63,196 bases of DNA. Origin: Nocardioides sp. Root190 (GTDB lineage: Bacteria; Actinomycetota; Actinomycetes; Propionibacteriales; Nocardioidaceae). Positions 46,179 to 59,133 of the stretch are shown in pieces; position 1 is the first letter of the stretch, and each line of letters begins with the position of its first letter. Location: the NCBI RefSeq assembly GCF_001428565.1, contig NZ_LMIA01000009.1, positions 267,780 through 330,975 of the forward strand. The letters are read 5' to 3'. The position numbers were made by a program, and so were the translations under genes. The notes beneath the pieces were generated by a model. It worked only from the letters and a program-made list of their open reading frames with translations, did not search any database and was not told the DNA's origin.

Positions 46179-46224
46179 TGCCCGTCAGCCCCATGCCCGT
46201 CAGCGGCGAGGGCGAGCGCGCCGA

Positions 46225-47130
46225 TCAGTCGCCGACGGCGTCGATCCCGCGCTGCACGATCAGCGGGTCGGGGGTGCCGACCGCGTCGTGGTCCTTGCCG
46301 TCGTACTCGAACTGGGAGAGGAAGTGGCGCATCGCGTTGATCCGCGCGCGCTTCTTGTCGTTGGACTTCACCGTCGTCCACGGCACCACGTCGGTGTCGG
46401 TACGACGGATCATCGCCTCCTTGGCGGCGGTGTAGGCCTCCCACTTGTCGAGGGACTCCAGGTCCATGGGGGAGAGCTTCCACTGCCGGACGGGGTCGAC
46501 CTGTCGGATGATGAAGCGGGTGCGCTGCTCGGACTGCGTCACCGAGAACCAGAACTTCGTGAGCGTGATCCCGGACTCGACGAGCATCTCCTCGAAGTAG
46601 GGCACGTGCCGCAGGAAGGTCTCGTAGTCGTCGTCGGAGCAGAAGCCCATCACCCGTTCCACGACGGCGCGGTTGTACCAGCTGCGGTCGAACAGCGAGA
46701 TCTCGCCCGCCGTGGGCAGGTGCTGCACGTAGCGCTGGAAGTACCACTGGCCGAGCTCGCGGTCGCTGGGCTTGGTCAGTGCCACCACGCGGGCGTAGCG
46801 GGGGTTGAGGTGCTCCATGAAGCGCTTGATCGTGCCGCCCTTGCCCGCGGCGTCGCGACCCTCGAAGACGACGACGTGCTTGGAGCCGGTCGCCTTGGCC
46901 CAGGACTGGAACTTGAGGAGCTCGACCTGCAGGAGGTACTTCTGCTCGTCGTATTCCTCGCGGGACAGCCGCTCGGCGTACGGGTAGTTCTCGCGCCAGG
47001 TGTCCACGGCCTTGCCGAAGGGGTCGATCAGGACCGGGTCGTCGTCGTGGTCCTCGCCGATGCGGTGACCGTCGATCCCGAGCTGGTCGATGCCGAGCTG
47101 GTCGATGTAGGCGCGGACGTCGTCGATCAT
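46225..47130 (-). CDS. ppk2: Polyphosphate kinase 2
   Basis: 301 residues, the single-domain PPK2 size. Transfers phosphate between polyphosphate and nucleotides. Walker A in VVFEGRDAAGKGGTIKRF, Walker B in EISLFDRSWYNRAVVERVMG, lid module in SVTQSEQRTRFIIRQ and DVVPWTTVKSNDKKRARIN. The N terminus contains a 15-bp tandem duplication (47073-47087 and 47088-47102) giving IDQLGIDQLGID. ATG 47128-47130 has a leaderless -10 at 7 nt, so the longer upstream frame is rejected. Confidence 0.94.
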   Translation of the reverse strand: MIDDVRAYIDQLGIDQLGIDGHRIGEDHDDDPVLIDPFGKAVDTWRENYPYAERLSREEYDEQKYLLQVELLKFQSWAKATGSKHVVVFEGRDAAGKGGTIKRFMEHLNPRYARVVALTKPSDRELGQWYFQRYVQHLPTAGEISLFDRSWYNRAVVERVMGFCSDDDYETFLRHVPYFEEMLVESGITLTKFWFSVTQSEQRTRFIIRQVDPVRQWKLSPMDLESLDKWEAYTAAKEAMIRRTDTDVVPWTTVKSNDKKRARINAMRHFLSQFEYDGKDHDAVGTPDPLIVQRGIDAVGD

Positions 47131-47137
47131 GGCTGGC

Positions 47138-47143
47138 ACGCTA
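47138..47143 (-). promoter_or_regulatory. Leaderless -10 (TAGCGT) for ppk2
   Basis: Minus-strand TAGCGT ending 7 nt before ATG 47130. Confidence 0.6.
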
Positions 47144-47209
47144 GAGAACCCCCGTGAACGGCAGGTGACCACGAGGTGCCGTGGTTGGGTGCGGCTTCGC
47201 CGGGAGCCG

Positions 47210-47215
47210 TACGCT
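47210..47215 (+). promoter_or_regulatory. -10 (TACGCT) for cysteine desulfurase gene
   Basis: TACGCT ends 10 nt before ATG 47226, leaving at most a few untranslated bases. Confidence 0.45.
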
Positions 47216-47225
47216 GGGAACTGCC

Positions 47226-48407
47226 ATGACCGCCCAGCCGACTCCCACGGTCTACCTCGACCACGCCGCGACCACTCCGATGGTTCCCGCGGCGATCGAG
47301 GCGATGACCTCGCACCTGAGCGATGTCGGCAACGCGAGCTCGCTGCACGCGTCCGGTCGTCGGGCCCGGCGGATCGTGGAGGAGTCACGCGAGACGATCG
47401 CGGGGGCCCTGAACTGCCGCCCCGGTGAGGTCGTCTTCACCTCCGGGGGCACCGAGGCCGACAACCTCGCCGTCAAGGGCCTCTACTGGTCGCGACGGGC
47501 CGAGGACCCGAGGCGGCTGCGCTTCCTGGCCTCCGCCGTCGAGCACCACGCCGTCCTGGATCCCCTGGCCTGGCTGGAGGAGCACGAGGGTGCGGCGGTC
47601 AACCTGCAGACGGTCGACCGCGACGGACGCCTGTCCGTCGAGGGCCTGCGCACCGCGATCGAGCGCGAGCCTGCCTCGGTCGCCGCGATCACCGTGATGT
47701 GGGCCAACAACGAGGTCGGCACGCTCCAGCCGATCGACGACGTCGTCGCCCTCGCCGGCGAGCACGGGATCCCCGTCCACACCGACGCCGTCCAGGCGAT
47801 CGGCTCGGTCCCGGTCGACTTCGCCGCCAGCGGCGTGGACGCGCTGTCGGTGTCCGGGCACAAGGTCGGCGGTCCGCAGGGCGTGGGCGCCCTCGTCGTA
47901 CGCCGTGAGATCGAGCTGACCGCCCTGCTCCACGGAGGAGGCCAGGAGCGCGACGTGCGCAGCGGCACCCTCGACGTCCCGGCGATCGCGGGGTTCGCCG
48001 CAGCGGTCGAGTGGGCCGTCAAGGAGCAGGCGGAGCACGCGTCACGACTCGCCGATCTCCGCAGCCACCTGATCGAGGCCGTACGCCGTGAGGTGCCCGA
48101 CGTGATCCTCAACGGTGACCCCGTCCTGCGCCTGCCCGGCAACGTCCACCTCAGCTTCCCCGGCTGCGAGGGCGACTCGCTGCTGATGCTGCTCGATGCG
48201 CACGGTGTCGAGTGCTCGACGGGATCGGCCTGCTCGGCCGGCGTGCCCCAGCCCTCCCACGTCCTGATCGCGATGGGTCGCGAGCCCGGTGAGGCCCGCA
48301 GCTCGCTGCGCTTCAGCCTCGGCCACACGAGCACCGCGACCGACGTCGACGCGGTCGCTGCTGCCATCGGCCCCGCGGTCGAGCGCGCCCGCGCCGTCCG
48401 GGCCTAG
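47226..48407 (+). CDS. iscS: Cysteine desulfurase (class V PLP, IscS/NifS type)
   Basis: 393 residues. Removes sulfur from cysteine as an enzyme persulfide and passes it on. The PLP Lys is in SVSGHKVGGPQGVGAL; PLP-pocket residues are in FTSGGTEADNLAVKG and HTDAVQAIGSVPVD; the catalytic Cys is in ECSTGSACSAG. It is directly followed (9 bp) by mnmA, so sulfur for tRNA thiolation is the probable use; Fe-S supply is also possible. Confidence 0.95.
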   Translation: MTAQPTPTVYLDHAATTPMVPAAIEAMTSHLSDVGNASSLHASGRRARRIVEESRETIAGALNCRPGEVVFTSGGTEADNLAVKGLYWSRRAEDPRRLRFLASAVEHHAVLDPLAWLEEHEGAAVNLQTVDRDGRLSVEGLRTAIEREPASVAAITVMWANNEVGTLQPIDDVVALAGEHGIPVHTDAVQAIGSVPVDFAASGVDALSVSGHKVGGPQGVGALVVRREIELTALLHGGGQERDVRSGTLDVPAIAGFAAAVEWAVKEQAEHASRLADLRSHLIEAVRREVPDVILNGDPVLRLPGNVHLSFPGCEGDSLLMLLDAHGVECSTGSACSAGVPQPSHVLIAMGREPGEARSSLRFSLGHTSTATDVDAVAAAIGPAVERARAVRA

Positions 48408-48416
48408 GGGGGTCGG

Positions 48417-49532
48417 GTGAAGGTCATCGCAGCGATGTCCGGCGGGGTCGACTCCGCCGTCGCGGCAGCGCGCGCCCACGAGGCCGGCCACGAGGTCACC
48501 GGGATCCACCTCGCGCTCTCACGCAACCCGAAGTCCTACCGCTCCGGTGCCCGTGGCTGCTGCACGATCGAGGACGCCAACGATGCGCGGCGAGCAGCCG
48601 ACGTGATCGGGATCCCGTTCTACGTCTGGGACCTCTCCGAGAGGTTCCACACCGACGTGGTCGAGGACTTCATGGACACCTACGCGGCCGGTCAGACGCC
48701 CAATCCCTGCCTGCGGTGCAACGAGAAGATCAAGTTCGCCGCGGTGCTGGACCGTGCCCTGGCGCTGGGCTTCGACGCCGTGGCCACCGGTCACTACGCC
48801 ACCGTGCACACCACGCCGGCCGGCGGGGTCGAGCTGCATCGTGCGGTCGACAACGCCAAGGACCAGTCCTACGTGCTCGGTGTCCTGGATGAGCAGCAGC
48901 TGCGCCACTCGCTGTTCCCGCTGGGCGACACGACCAAGGACCGGGTCCGTGAGGAGGCTGCTGCGCGTGGCCTGCTCGTCGCGGACAAGCCGGACAGCCA
49001 TGACATCTGCTTCGTCGCCGACGGCGACAACACCGGGTGGTTGCGCGAGAAGCTCGGCGACCGCGCGCCCAACCACGGTGGCGAGATCCGTGACGAGGCG
49101 ACCGGTGAGGTCCTCGGTCACCACGAGGGCACCTACGGCTTCACGATCGGGCAGCGCAAGGGCCTGCGGCTCGGCCACCCCGCGCCCGACGGGCGACCCC
49201 GCTTCGTCCTCGACATCGAGCCGGTCAGCGGCACCGTCACCGTCGGCCCGCGCGAGCGGTTGGCCGTGGAGCGGATCGACGGCGACCGCCTGCGCTGGTG
49301 CGGCGACGCATTGTCCGCGGGCACCGTGCTGGACGGGCCGGAGGTGACCGTCCAGCTCCGCGCGCACGGCGCCGAGCACCGCGCCGTGGTCCACATCGAG
49401 GAGGACACCCTGCGCATCGACCTGATCGACCGTGCCGAGGGCATCGCGCCCGGCCAGGCCGCGGTCGTGTACGACGGCACCCGGGTCGTCGGCTCGGCCA
49501 CGATCACTGCTGCCCAGCGGGTGCCCACATGA
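48417..49532 (+). CDS. mnmA: tRNA-specific 2-thiouridylase MnmA
   Basis: 371 residues. Makes 2-thiouridine at wobble U34. PP-loop ATPase motif [14 protein letters not shown] near residues 8-21, the Cys pair in [12 protein letters not shown] and [11 protein letters not shown], the central GHYATVHT, and C-terminal beta-barrel ([30 protein letters not shown]). Starts with GTG 48417, 9 bp after the desulfurase. Three further genes of the usual actinobacterial neighbourhood (methionine synthase-like, ligA, gatCAB) follow. Confidence 0.96.
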   Translation: MKVIAAMSGGVDSAVAAARAHEAGHEVTGIHLALSRNPKSYRSGARGCCTIEDANDARRAADVIGIPFYVWDLSERFHTDVVEDFMDTYAAGQTPNPCLRCNEKIKFAAVLDRALALGFDAVATGHYATVHTTPAGGVELHRAVDNAKDQSYVLGVLDEQQLRHSLFPLGDTTKDRVREEAAARGLLVADKPDSHDICFVADGDNTGWLREKLGDRAPNHGGEIRDEATGEVLGHHEGTYGFTIGQRKGLRLGHPAPDGRPRFVLDIEPVSGTVTVGPRERLAVERIDGDRLRWCGDALSAGTVLDGPEVTVQLRAHGAEHRAVVHIEEDTLRIDLIDRAEGIAPGQAAVVYDGTRVVGSATITAAQRVPT

Positions 49533-49556
49533 GGGGCGCACCATGAGTGGCACCGC

Positions 49557-50564
49557 GTGAGGGCGACCGGGATCGGTTCCTTCCCCGGGGACACCCAGCG
49601 TGAGTTCGACGAGGCGCTCGCCGTGGTGCTGGGAACCCTGGGCGCCGACGACATCGGCCTGCCCCACCTGCCCGAGGTGCCCGGTCGGGGTGCCATCGCC
49701 GGTATGACCGGCCGCACGATCGGTCTGGTCGCCGAGCTGGACGCCGACCTCCAGCCGAGCGGCTGGCGGCTCACCGGCACGAGCGGTTCGCCGACCCTGG
49801 ACCAGCGTCGCGCGCGCAGCCTCCTGTCCCAGGACCTCGACACCCTGGAGGAGCGGGCCTCGACCCACGAGGGTGCCTTCAAGGTCCAGGTGACCGGGCC
49901 GTGGACCCTCGCGGCCACGGTCGAGCGTCCGCGTGGCGACAAGCTGCTCGCCGACCACGGGGCTCGTCGCGAGCTCGCGCAGGCCCTCGCCGTTGCCGTC
50001 GGTGAGCACCTGGCCGACGTACGACGCCGGCTGCCGAAGGCCAGCGAGCTGGTCCTCCAGCTCGACGAGCCCGCGCTGCCGGCCGTGCTGGCCGCGAAGA
50101 TCCCGACCGCGTCCGGCTTCGGCCGCCACCGCACGATCCACCCGCCCGAGGCGAGCGAGGCCCTGGGCTGGGTGCTCGCGGCCGCAGCCGGGGCCGGTGC
50201 CACCTCGTGGGTCCACTGCTGCGCGGACGACGTCCCGATCGAGCTGATCCGCGGGGCCGGCGCCGGGGGCGTGATGCTCGACGTCGGGCTGCTCGACGCG
50301 AGTGCGAACGACGCTGCTGCCGAGGCGCTGGAGGCAGGGACGACGATCGCGCTGGGCGTCGTGCCCACGTCCGGGGAGCTCCCCGGCGACGCTGCGGTCG
50401 TGGAGCGTGTCCTGCGCTGGCTCGACATGATCGGCCTCGACCCCGAGGTGGTGGGGGAGCGGCTCGTGGTGACCCCGGCCTGTGGTCTGGCGGGCGCCAC
50501 GCCCGCAACAGCACGAAGGGCCACCGAGCTGGTGCGCTCGGTGGCCCGTTCGTTGTCCGGCTGA
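49557..50564 (+). CDS. Small MetE-like methionine synthase domain protein
   Basis: 335 residues, about half of MetE. Similar in plan to the actinobacterial Rv3015c type: TGIGSFPGDTQREFDEAL, LPHLPEVPGRGAIAGMTGR, VTGPWTLAATV, QLDEPALPAVL, HCCADDVPIELI and ACGLAGATP. The zinc ligands of cobalamin-independent methionine synthase (His, Cys, Glu, Cys) are matched in part by VHCCADD and TPACGL. Whether it methylates homocysteine is unproven. GTG 49557; the last 50 bases form a terminator hairpin. Confidence 0.85.
   Translation: MRATGIGSFPGDTQREFDEALAVVLGTLGADDIGLPHLPEVPGRGAIAGMTGRTIGLVAELDADLQPSGWRLTGTSGSPTLDQRRARSLLSQDLDTLEERASTHEGAFKVQVTGPWTLAATVERPRGDKLLADHGARRELAQALAVAVGEHLADVRRRLPKASELVLQLDEPALPAVLAAKIPTASGFGRHRTIHPPEASEALGWVLAAAAGAGATSWVHCCADDVPIELIRGAGAGGVMLDVGLLDASANDAAAEALEAGTTIALGVVPTSGELPGDAAVVERVLRWLDMIGLDPEVVGERLVVTPACGLAGATPATARRATELVRSVARSLSG
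50518..50547 (+). terminator. Terminator hairpin inside the 3' coding end
   Basis: GGGCCACCGAG (50518-50528) pairs exactly with CTCGGTGGCCC (50537-50547), followed by GTTCGTTGT. It lies within the last codons of the methionine-synthase-like gene and ends 17 bp before its stop, ahead of the convergent MFS gene. Confidence 0.6.
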
Positions 50565-50580
50565 GCCGGCCATCCTGTCG

Positions 50581-52230
50581 TCAGCCGACGTGGACGCCCT
50601 CGGGCGCGTCGGTCGCCAGCTCGGTGTGCTTGACGTTGAGGAACGTCCAGATCACGGCCGAGGCGGCCAGCATCAGGATCGATGCCGCCAGGAAGGCATG
50701 GGTGGCGCCCTCCGGGAAGCTCGAGTTGAAGATCGCGGCCTCGAGGAAGCTGAGGTCGCTGCCCGGGATCGGGGCACTCGGGTCGCCGCCGCCGGCGACG
50801 ATGGCGTCGGCCATCGGCTTGGCGACGTCAGTGGCCTGGTTGTTGGAGAAGTGCAGTGCCACGGTGCTCAGGGTCGCGAGACCGAGGGCGCCACCGACCT
50901 GCTGCATCGTGTTGAGCACGCCCGAGCCGATGCCGGAGTCCTCCGAGCGCACGTGGTGCACGGCGGTGAGGGTCATCGGGACGAAGACCAGGCCCATGCC
51001 GACCGCCATCATGATGATGTACGGGAAGATGTGCGCCCAGTAGTTCACGTCGGCGCCGCCGCTGCTGAGCGAGGTGAGCACGGCGGAGGGCGACTCGTCG
51101 ATCGGGACCCGCGAGAACATGAACAGTGCGGTCGCCGCGAGCAGGGTGCCGGTGCCGGCCAGGAAGCGCGGGTCGACCCGCGCGATCAGGTTGGACGACA
51201 GGCCCGCGCCGAGCACGATGCCGAAGGAGAACGGCAGGAACGCGAAGCCGGCCTCGAGGGGGCTGAAGCCCATGATCTGCTGGATGAAGAGGCTCAGGAA
51301 GTAGAACATCGCGAACATCGCCGCGGGCGCGATCATCATCGCCGCGAAGCTGGTGGCGCGCGTGCGGTTGGCGAAGATGCGCACCGGCAGCAGCGGGTGC
51401 TCGACGCGGGACTCGATGACGGCGAAGGCGACCAGCAGGGCGACACCGGCGATCAGTGCGGTGAGGGTCTGCGCGTGGTCCCAGCCGTAGGCCTCCTCGC
51501 CCGCCCGGGACAGGCCGAAGACGATGCCGAGCAGGCCCAGGGTGCCGGTGATGGCGCCGGGGATGTCCATCTCGCCGGGGTGCGACTCGGACTCGGTGAG
51601 CACGCGCGGCACGGCGAGGGCGGCGATGATGCCGATCGGGACGTTGATGAGGAAGGTCATCCGCCATCCCTCGACGTCGAGGCCGATGAAGGAGTCGAGG
51701 CCGGTGAGCCAGCCGCCGAGGATCAGGCCGATCGCAGCGCCGACACCCGACATGGTGGCGTAGGCCGCCATCGCCCGGTTGCGGGCCGGTCCGGCCGCGA
51801 AGGTGGTGGTGATCAGTGCGAGCGCCGCCGGGGCGGCCATCGCGGCACCGACGCCCTGGAGGGCGCGCGAGGCGAGCAGCATGGCCTCGTTGGCAGCGAC
51901 GCCGCCGAGCAGCGAGGCGATGGAGAACACGACGAGCCCGATCATGAACAGGCGACGGCGGCCGTAGAGGTCGCCGAGCCGGCCGCCCAGCAGCAGGAGG
52001 CCACCGAACGCGAGCGCGTAGCCCGTCACGATCCAGGTCAGGTTGGCCTGGGAGATGTCGAGGTCGCCGCCGATGTAGGGCAGCGCGATGTTGGCGATGG
52101 TGGAGTCGAGCACGACCATCAGCTGCGCCGTGAGGATGAGGACCAGGGCCAGCCCGGCGTGCTTGGTCGGGGTGGCGACGTCTGCGGAGGGGGTGGTCTC
52201 CGCAGGGTCGAGTGATTCGACGTCGGTCAT
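50581..52230 (-). CDS. MFS transporter, DHA2 (EmrB/QacA) drug:H+ antiporter
   Basis: 549 residues and 14 predicted TM helices, the DHA2 arrangement. Motif A GRLGDLYGRRRLF follows TM2, MVVLDSTIANIALPYIG (motif D1) is in TM1, and motif C is APAALALITT-like with GVGAAIGLILGGWLTG. Exports hydrophobic compounds in exchange for protons. Shine-Dalgarno AAGGAAA lies before ATG 52228-52230. Co-transcribed downstream of a TetR repressor gene (32 bp) with a large inverted-repeat operator. Confidence 0.94.
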   Translation of the reverse strand: MTDVESLDPAETTPSADVATPTKHAGLALVLILTAQLMVVLDSTIANIALPYIGGDLDISQANLTWIVTGYALAFGGLLLLGGRLGDLYGRRRLFMIGLVVFSIASLLGGVAANEAMLLASRALQGVGAAMAAPAALALITTTFAAGPARNRAMAAYATMSGVGAAIGLILGGWLTGLDSFIGLDVEGWRMTFLINVPIGIIAALAVPRVLTESESHPGEMDIPGAITGTLGLLGIVFGLSRAGEEAYGWDHAQTLTALIAGVALLVAFAVIESRVEHPLLPVRIFANRTRATSFAAMMIAPAAMFAMFYFLSLFIQQIMGFSPLEAGFAFLPFSFGIVLGAGLSSNLIARVDPRFLAGTGTLLAATALFMFSRVPIDESPSAVLTSLSSGGADVNYWAHIFPYIIMMAVGMGLVFVPMTLTAVHHVRSEDSGIGSGVLNTMQQVGGALGLATLSTVALHFSNNQATDVAKPMADAIVAGGGDPSAPIPGSDLSFLEAAIFNSSFPEGATHAFLAASILMLAASAVIWTFLNVKHTELATDAPEGVHVG

Positions 52231-52262
52231 GATTTTCCTTCGAGGGTGGTGACGGAGAGTGA

Positions 52263-56172
<3,910 letters not shown>

Positions 56173-56188
56173 GAGCGCTCCGAGACAC

Positions 56189-56194
56189 TACGCT
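56189..56194 (+). promoter_or_regulatory. Leaderless -10 (TACGCT) for kinase gene
   Basis: TACGCT ends 6 nt before GTG 56201. Confidence 0.5.
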
Positions 56195-56200
56195 GGGCCC

Positions 56201-58369
56201 GTGGCACGAATTCCCGGCGTGGGCGATGTCCTCGGCCCCTACCGGATCACGCGCCAGCTCGGTGCGGGAGGGATGGGCGTCGTCTTCGAGGCGGTCGAGG
56301 AGGGCCTCGGTCGCCGGGTGGCGCTGAAGGTGCTCGCGCTGCAGCTCGCCGAGGAACCCGAGTTCCGGGCCCGCTTCACCCGCGAGGCCACCGTGCTGGC
56401 GCGCAGCGACAGCCCCCACATCATCCAGGTCTACAGCCACGGTCAGCAGGACGGCTGCCTCTACCTCGCCACCCAGTTCGTGCCCGGAGGCGACCTCGCG
56501 GCCCGGGTCGCCGAGGAGGGTCTGCCGACGCCGGACGTGGCGCTGGACGTGGCCGCACAGGTCGCCTCGGCCCTCGCGGACGCCCATGCGGTCGGGGTGA
56601 TCCACCGTGACGTGAAGCCGCACAACGTGCTGCTCCGCCCCGGCCAGGGCCAGGTCCACGCCTACCTCTGCGATTTCGGGATCGCCCGGGACGACGAGTC
56701 GTCCCTGACCAGCAGCGGCGTCGTCGCCGGCACCTACGCCTACCTCGCACCGGAGCGGTTCCGCGGCGAGCCCGCCACCCCGGCGAGTGACGTCTACGCC
56801 CTCGGCTGCCTGCTGTGGTTCCTGCTGGCCGGCCGCGCGCCGTACGACGGCGGCCTGGTCCAGCTCGCCCACCAGCACGAGTTCAGTCCCGTCCCGCAGC
56901 TGCCGGGCGGCTCGGAGCAGGTCAACGCGTTCCTGCGCCGGGCGATGGCCAAGGACCCGGCCGCGCGCCACCCCTCCGCCGCGGAGGCCGCCGCACAGCT
57001 CCGGGCGATCCGGACCAGCGGGCGGCTGCCGGACCGGCAGTTCGTCGTACCTCCCGCAGCGGCACCGCCGTCGTCCTTCCCGTCGTACCCGCCCGTGTCC
57101 CCAGTGCCCTCGAACCCGCCTGCTCCGCCGCCGTACGTCCCGGCGCCCTCGACCTTCCCGATCCCGGCGCCCACACCCGTCCAGCCGGACGAGCCGCTCG
57201 GTGCCCCGTCGCGCCGGCACCGACCGGTGCGCGTGGTCGCGGTGGTCCTCGCCGTCGCGCTCCTCGGTGCAGGTGCGGGCCTGGCGTGGCAGCTGACCCG
57301 CGACGACGACGGTGCGGTGGCCGGACCCGACGGCGAGCCGACCGACGGCACCAGTGGCGCCGCGCCTGCTTCCCGCTCCGTCGACCGCTCGGTCGACCGC
57401 TCCGTCGCGACGGGCGACGTGGACGGCGACGGGACCGACGACACGATCCTCCTGGACGACCTCGACGACACGACGCTGGTGCTGGTCTCGGACCGCAGGG
57501 CCGAGGACGGCTTCGGCGACCTGGTCCTCTGGTCCGACACCGCCCACGGCAGCGCCAGGGTCGTGCGCGGCGACTTCACCGGCGACGATCGCGCCGACCT
57601 GGCCCTGGTCGAGACCGACCGGGTCAGGGTGGCGGCCTCGACCGGATCAGGATTCGCAGCAGCCCAGGACTGGGCGCAGGTGTCGTTGCCCCGCGACTTC
57701 AAGGTCACGGCGGGGGACTTCGACGGTGACGACGTGGACGACCTCGCCATGCTCACCGGCGCCGGGACGGGCGCGATCTCGATCGAGGTCGCGCTGTCCA
57801 CGGGCTCGGACTTCACCTCGCCGGAACCGTGGGCCGGGCTCGACGGCTGGACCTTCGAGGACATGCGGGTCGGGGCGGCCGACGTCGACGGCGACGGCCG
57901 CTCGGACTTCGTCGAAATGGGCCGCCCGTCGAGCGGAGGCATCGACGTCCGGGTGTTCCGCTCGGTCGGCGACACCTTCGAGGGCAATCAGCTCTGGCTG
58001 GACCGGCCCGACTGGGACTGGGACGCCACCCGCCCGCTGCTCGCCGACGTCGACGCCGATGGCTCGGCCGACCTCGTGGCACTCCGCGACGTCGACCACC
58101 TGCAGATCGTCGTACTGAGGTCCGAGGGCGGTGAGTTCGTGGCCTCCGGTGACCCGGTCGAGCTCGAGGACCTCCAGCTCGGCGAGACCCGATCGGTGCC
58201 GGCCGACACTGACGGCGACGGCGCCACCGATCTCGTACTGGTGGACCGCTCCACCAGCGTGGTCCGGCGACTGGGCTCTGACGGCGCGGGCCTGGTCGAG
58301 ACGGGGCGACGCACGATCGAGGCCCACGTCGACGAGGACGGCTCGATCCTGGTCAGCAGCAGTCGCTGA
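56201..58369 (+). CDS. Receptor Ser/Thr protein kinase with VCBS/FG-GAP exterior
   Basis: 722 residues. Cytoplasmic Hanks-type kinase: Gly loop GAGGMG (21-26), Lys43, HRDVKPHN (135-142), DFG (158-160), APE in YLAPERF. A Pro-rich linker (285-335), one TM helix (about 343-364), then an exterior domain with repeated Asp-rich motifs (DVDGDGTDDTILL, DFTGDDRADLALV, DFDGDDVDDLAML, DVDGDGRSDFVEM, DVDADGSADLVAL, DTDGDGATDLVLV) typical of Ca2+-binding VCBS/FG-GAP propeller blades. No PASTA repeats, so the signal is not muropeptide-like. GTG 56201 is set by its -10. Confidence 0.92.
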   Translation: MARIPGVGDVLGPYRITRQLGAGGMGVVFEAVEEGLGRRVALKVLALQLAEEPEFRARFTREATVLARSDSPHIIQVYSHGQQDGCLYLATQFVPGGDLAARVAEEGLPTPDVALDVAAQVASALADAHAVGVIHRDVKPHNVLLRPGQGQVHAYLCDFGIARDDESSLTSSGVVAGTYAYLAPERFRGEPATPASDVYALGCLLWFLLAGRAPYDGGLVQLAHQHEFSPVPQLPGGSEQVNAFLRRAMAKDPAARHPSAAEAAAQLRAIRTSGRLPDRQFVVPPAAAPPSSFPSYPPVSPVPSNPPAPPPYVPAPSTFPIPAPTPVQPDEPLGAPSRRHRPVRVVAVVLAVALLGAGAGLAWQLTRDDDGAVAGPDGEPTDGTSGAAPASRSVDRSVDRSVATGDVDGDGTDDTILLDDLDDTTLVLVSDRRAEDGFGDLVLWSDTAHGSARVVRGDFTGDDRADLALVETDRVRVAASTGSGFAAAQDWAQVSLPRDFKVTAGDFDGDDVDDLAMLTGAGTGAISIEVALSTGSDFTSPEPWAGLDGWTFEDMRVGAADVDGDGRSDFVEMGRPSSGGIDVRVFRSVGDTFEGNQLWLDRPDWDWDATRPLLADVDADGSADLVALRDVDHLQIVVLRSEGGEFVASGDPVELEDLQLGETRSVPADTDGDGATDLVLVDRSTSVVRRLGSDGAGLVETGRRTIEAHVDEDGSILVSSSR

Positions 58370-58790
58370 CCCAGGCCTCGATCGCGGGGTTGCCGACCAG
58401 GCGGACCGTGGCCAGCTCCGGGCGGGTGAGCGCCAGCGCGTCGAACCACGCGAGGTCGAGCTCGGCCGGCGCGTCGGCGCGCATCCGTCGGACGGTACGA
58501 CGCACGCGGCCCCGGAACGAGCCGGGTTCCTCGTTGAGCAGGACCACGACCAGGTCGGCCCGCTCGACCAGCTCGGCCAGCGCACCCTCCGGAGCGGCCG
58601 TGGTCACCCATCCGTCGAAGGCCGCCAGGGCCTCGACCTCGGCTGGTCCGGCGAGCTCGGTCACCGGCACGAGGGGTACGTCGAGCGCCGTGGCGACCCG
58701 CTCGAGGAAGCCGGTGAGCACGGGGCCGGTGGCTCCGGCCACGACCATCCGCTGCGGAAGGCGGTGGGGTGAGGGCGGGGGCACGTGCAC
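58353..58790 (-). CDS. P-loop-like protein lacking Walker A lysine
   Basis: 145 residues. The opening MVVAGATGPVLTGFLERVA and later LVVVLLNEEPGSFRGRVRRT resemble adenylate-kinase/topology-modulation type P-loop proteins, but the loop reads GATGPVLTG and has no Lys, so nucleotide phosphotransfer is unlikely. GTG 58788-58790 has a TAGAAT -10 at 7 nt; the longer frame to 58835 is rejected. Its last 17 bp overlap the kinase gene end. Family assignment is tentative. Confidence 0.7.
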   Translation of the reverse strand: MHVPPPSPHRLPQRMVVAGATGPVLTGFLERVATALDVPLVPVTELAGPAEVEALAAFDGWVTTAAPEGALAELVERADLVVVLLNEEPGSFRGRVRRTVRRMRADAPAELDLAWFDALALTRPELATVRLVGNPAIEAWVSDCC

Positions 58791-58797
58791 CCACCGG

Positions 58798-58803
58798 ATT
58801 CTA
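58798..58803 (-). promoter_or_regulatory. Leaderless -10 (TAGAAT), faces the gatC promoter
   Basis: Minus-strand TAGAAT 7 nt from GTG 58790. The gatC -10 is only 17 bp away on the other strand. Confidence 0.65.
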
Positions 58804-58820
58804 GGGACGTGCCCGGCGCC

Positions 58821-58826
58821 TAGAAT
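58821..58826 (+). promoter_or_regulatory. Leaderless -10 (TAGAAT) for gatCAB
   Basis: TAGAAT ends 7 nt before ATG 58834. Confidence 0.7.
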
Positions 58827-58833
58827 CACCGGC

Positions 58834-59133
58834 ATGTCTCAACTGTCCCGCGACGAGGTGGCCCACCTGGCCGATCTCGCCCGGATCGACCTCGATGCCG
58901 CCGAGCTGGACCACCTTGCGCCCCAGCTCAACGTGATCCTCGAGGCGGTCGCGTCCATCAGCGGAGTGGCGGGCGACGACGTCGCGCCGACCTCCCACCC
59001 GATCCCGATGACCAACGTCTTCCGCGAGGACGTCGTGGTGCCGGGCCTGAGCGCCGAGCAGGCCCTGTCGGGTGCGCCGGAGGCCGAGGACCAGCGCTTC
59101 CGCGTGCCGAGGATCCTGGGGGACGAGCAGTGA
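58834..59133 (+). CDS. gatC: Asp/Glu-tRNA amidotransferase subunit C
   Basis: 99 residues, normal length. Begins [20 protein letters not shown] and contains [19 protein letters not shown]. It wraps around GatA and stabilises the complex that converts Glu-tRNA-Gln to Gln-tRNA-Gln (and Asp-tRNA-Asn). ATG 58834 is set by its leaderless -10. GatA starts 4 bp before its stop. Confidence 0.97.
   Translation: MSQLSRDEVAHLADLARIDLDAAELDHLAPQLNVILEAVASISGVAGDDVAPTSHPIPMTNVFREDVVVPGLSAEQALSGAPEAEDQRFRVPRILGDEQ

Noticed and set aside
50482..52215. 577-aa frame on + over the MFS gene
   Set aside because: Hydrophilic mirror of a 14-TM transporter; no start signal or motif.
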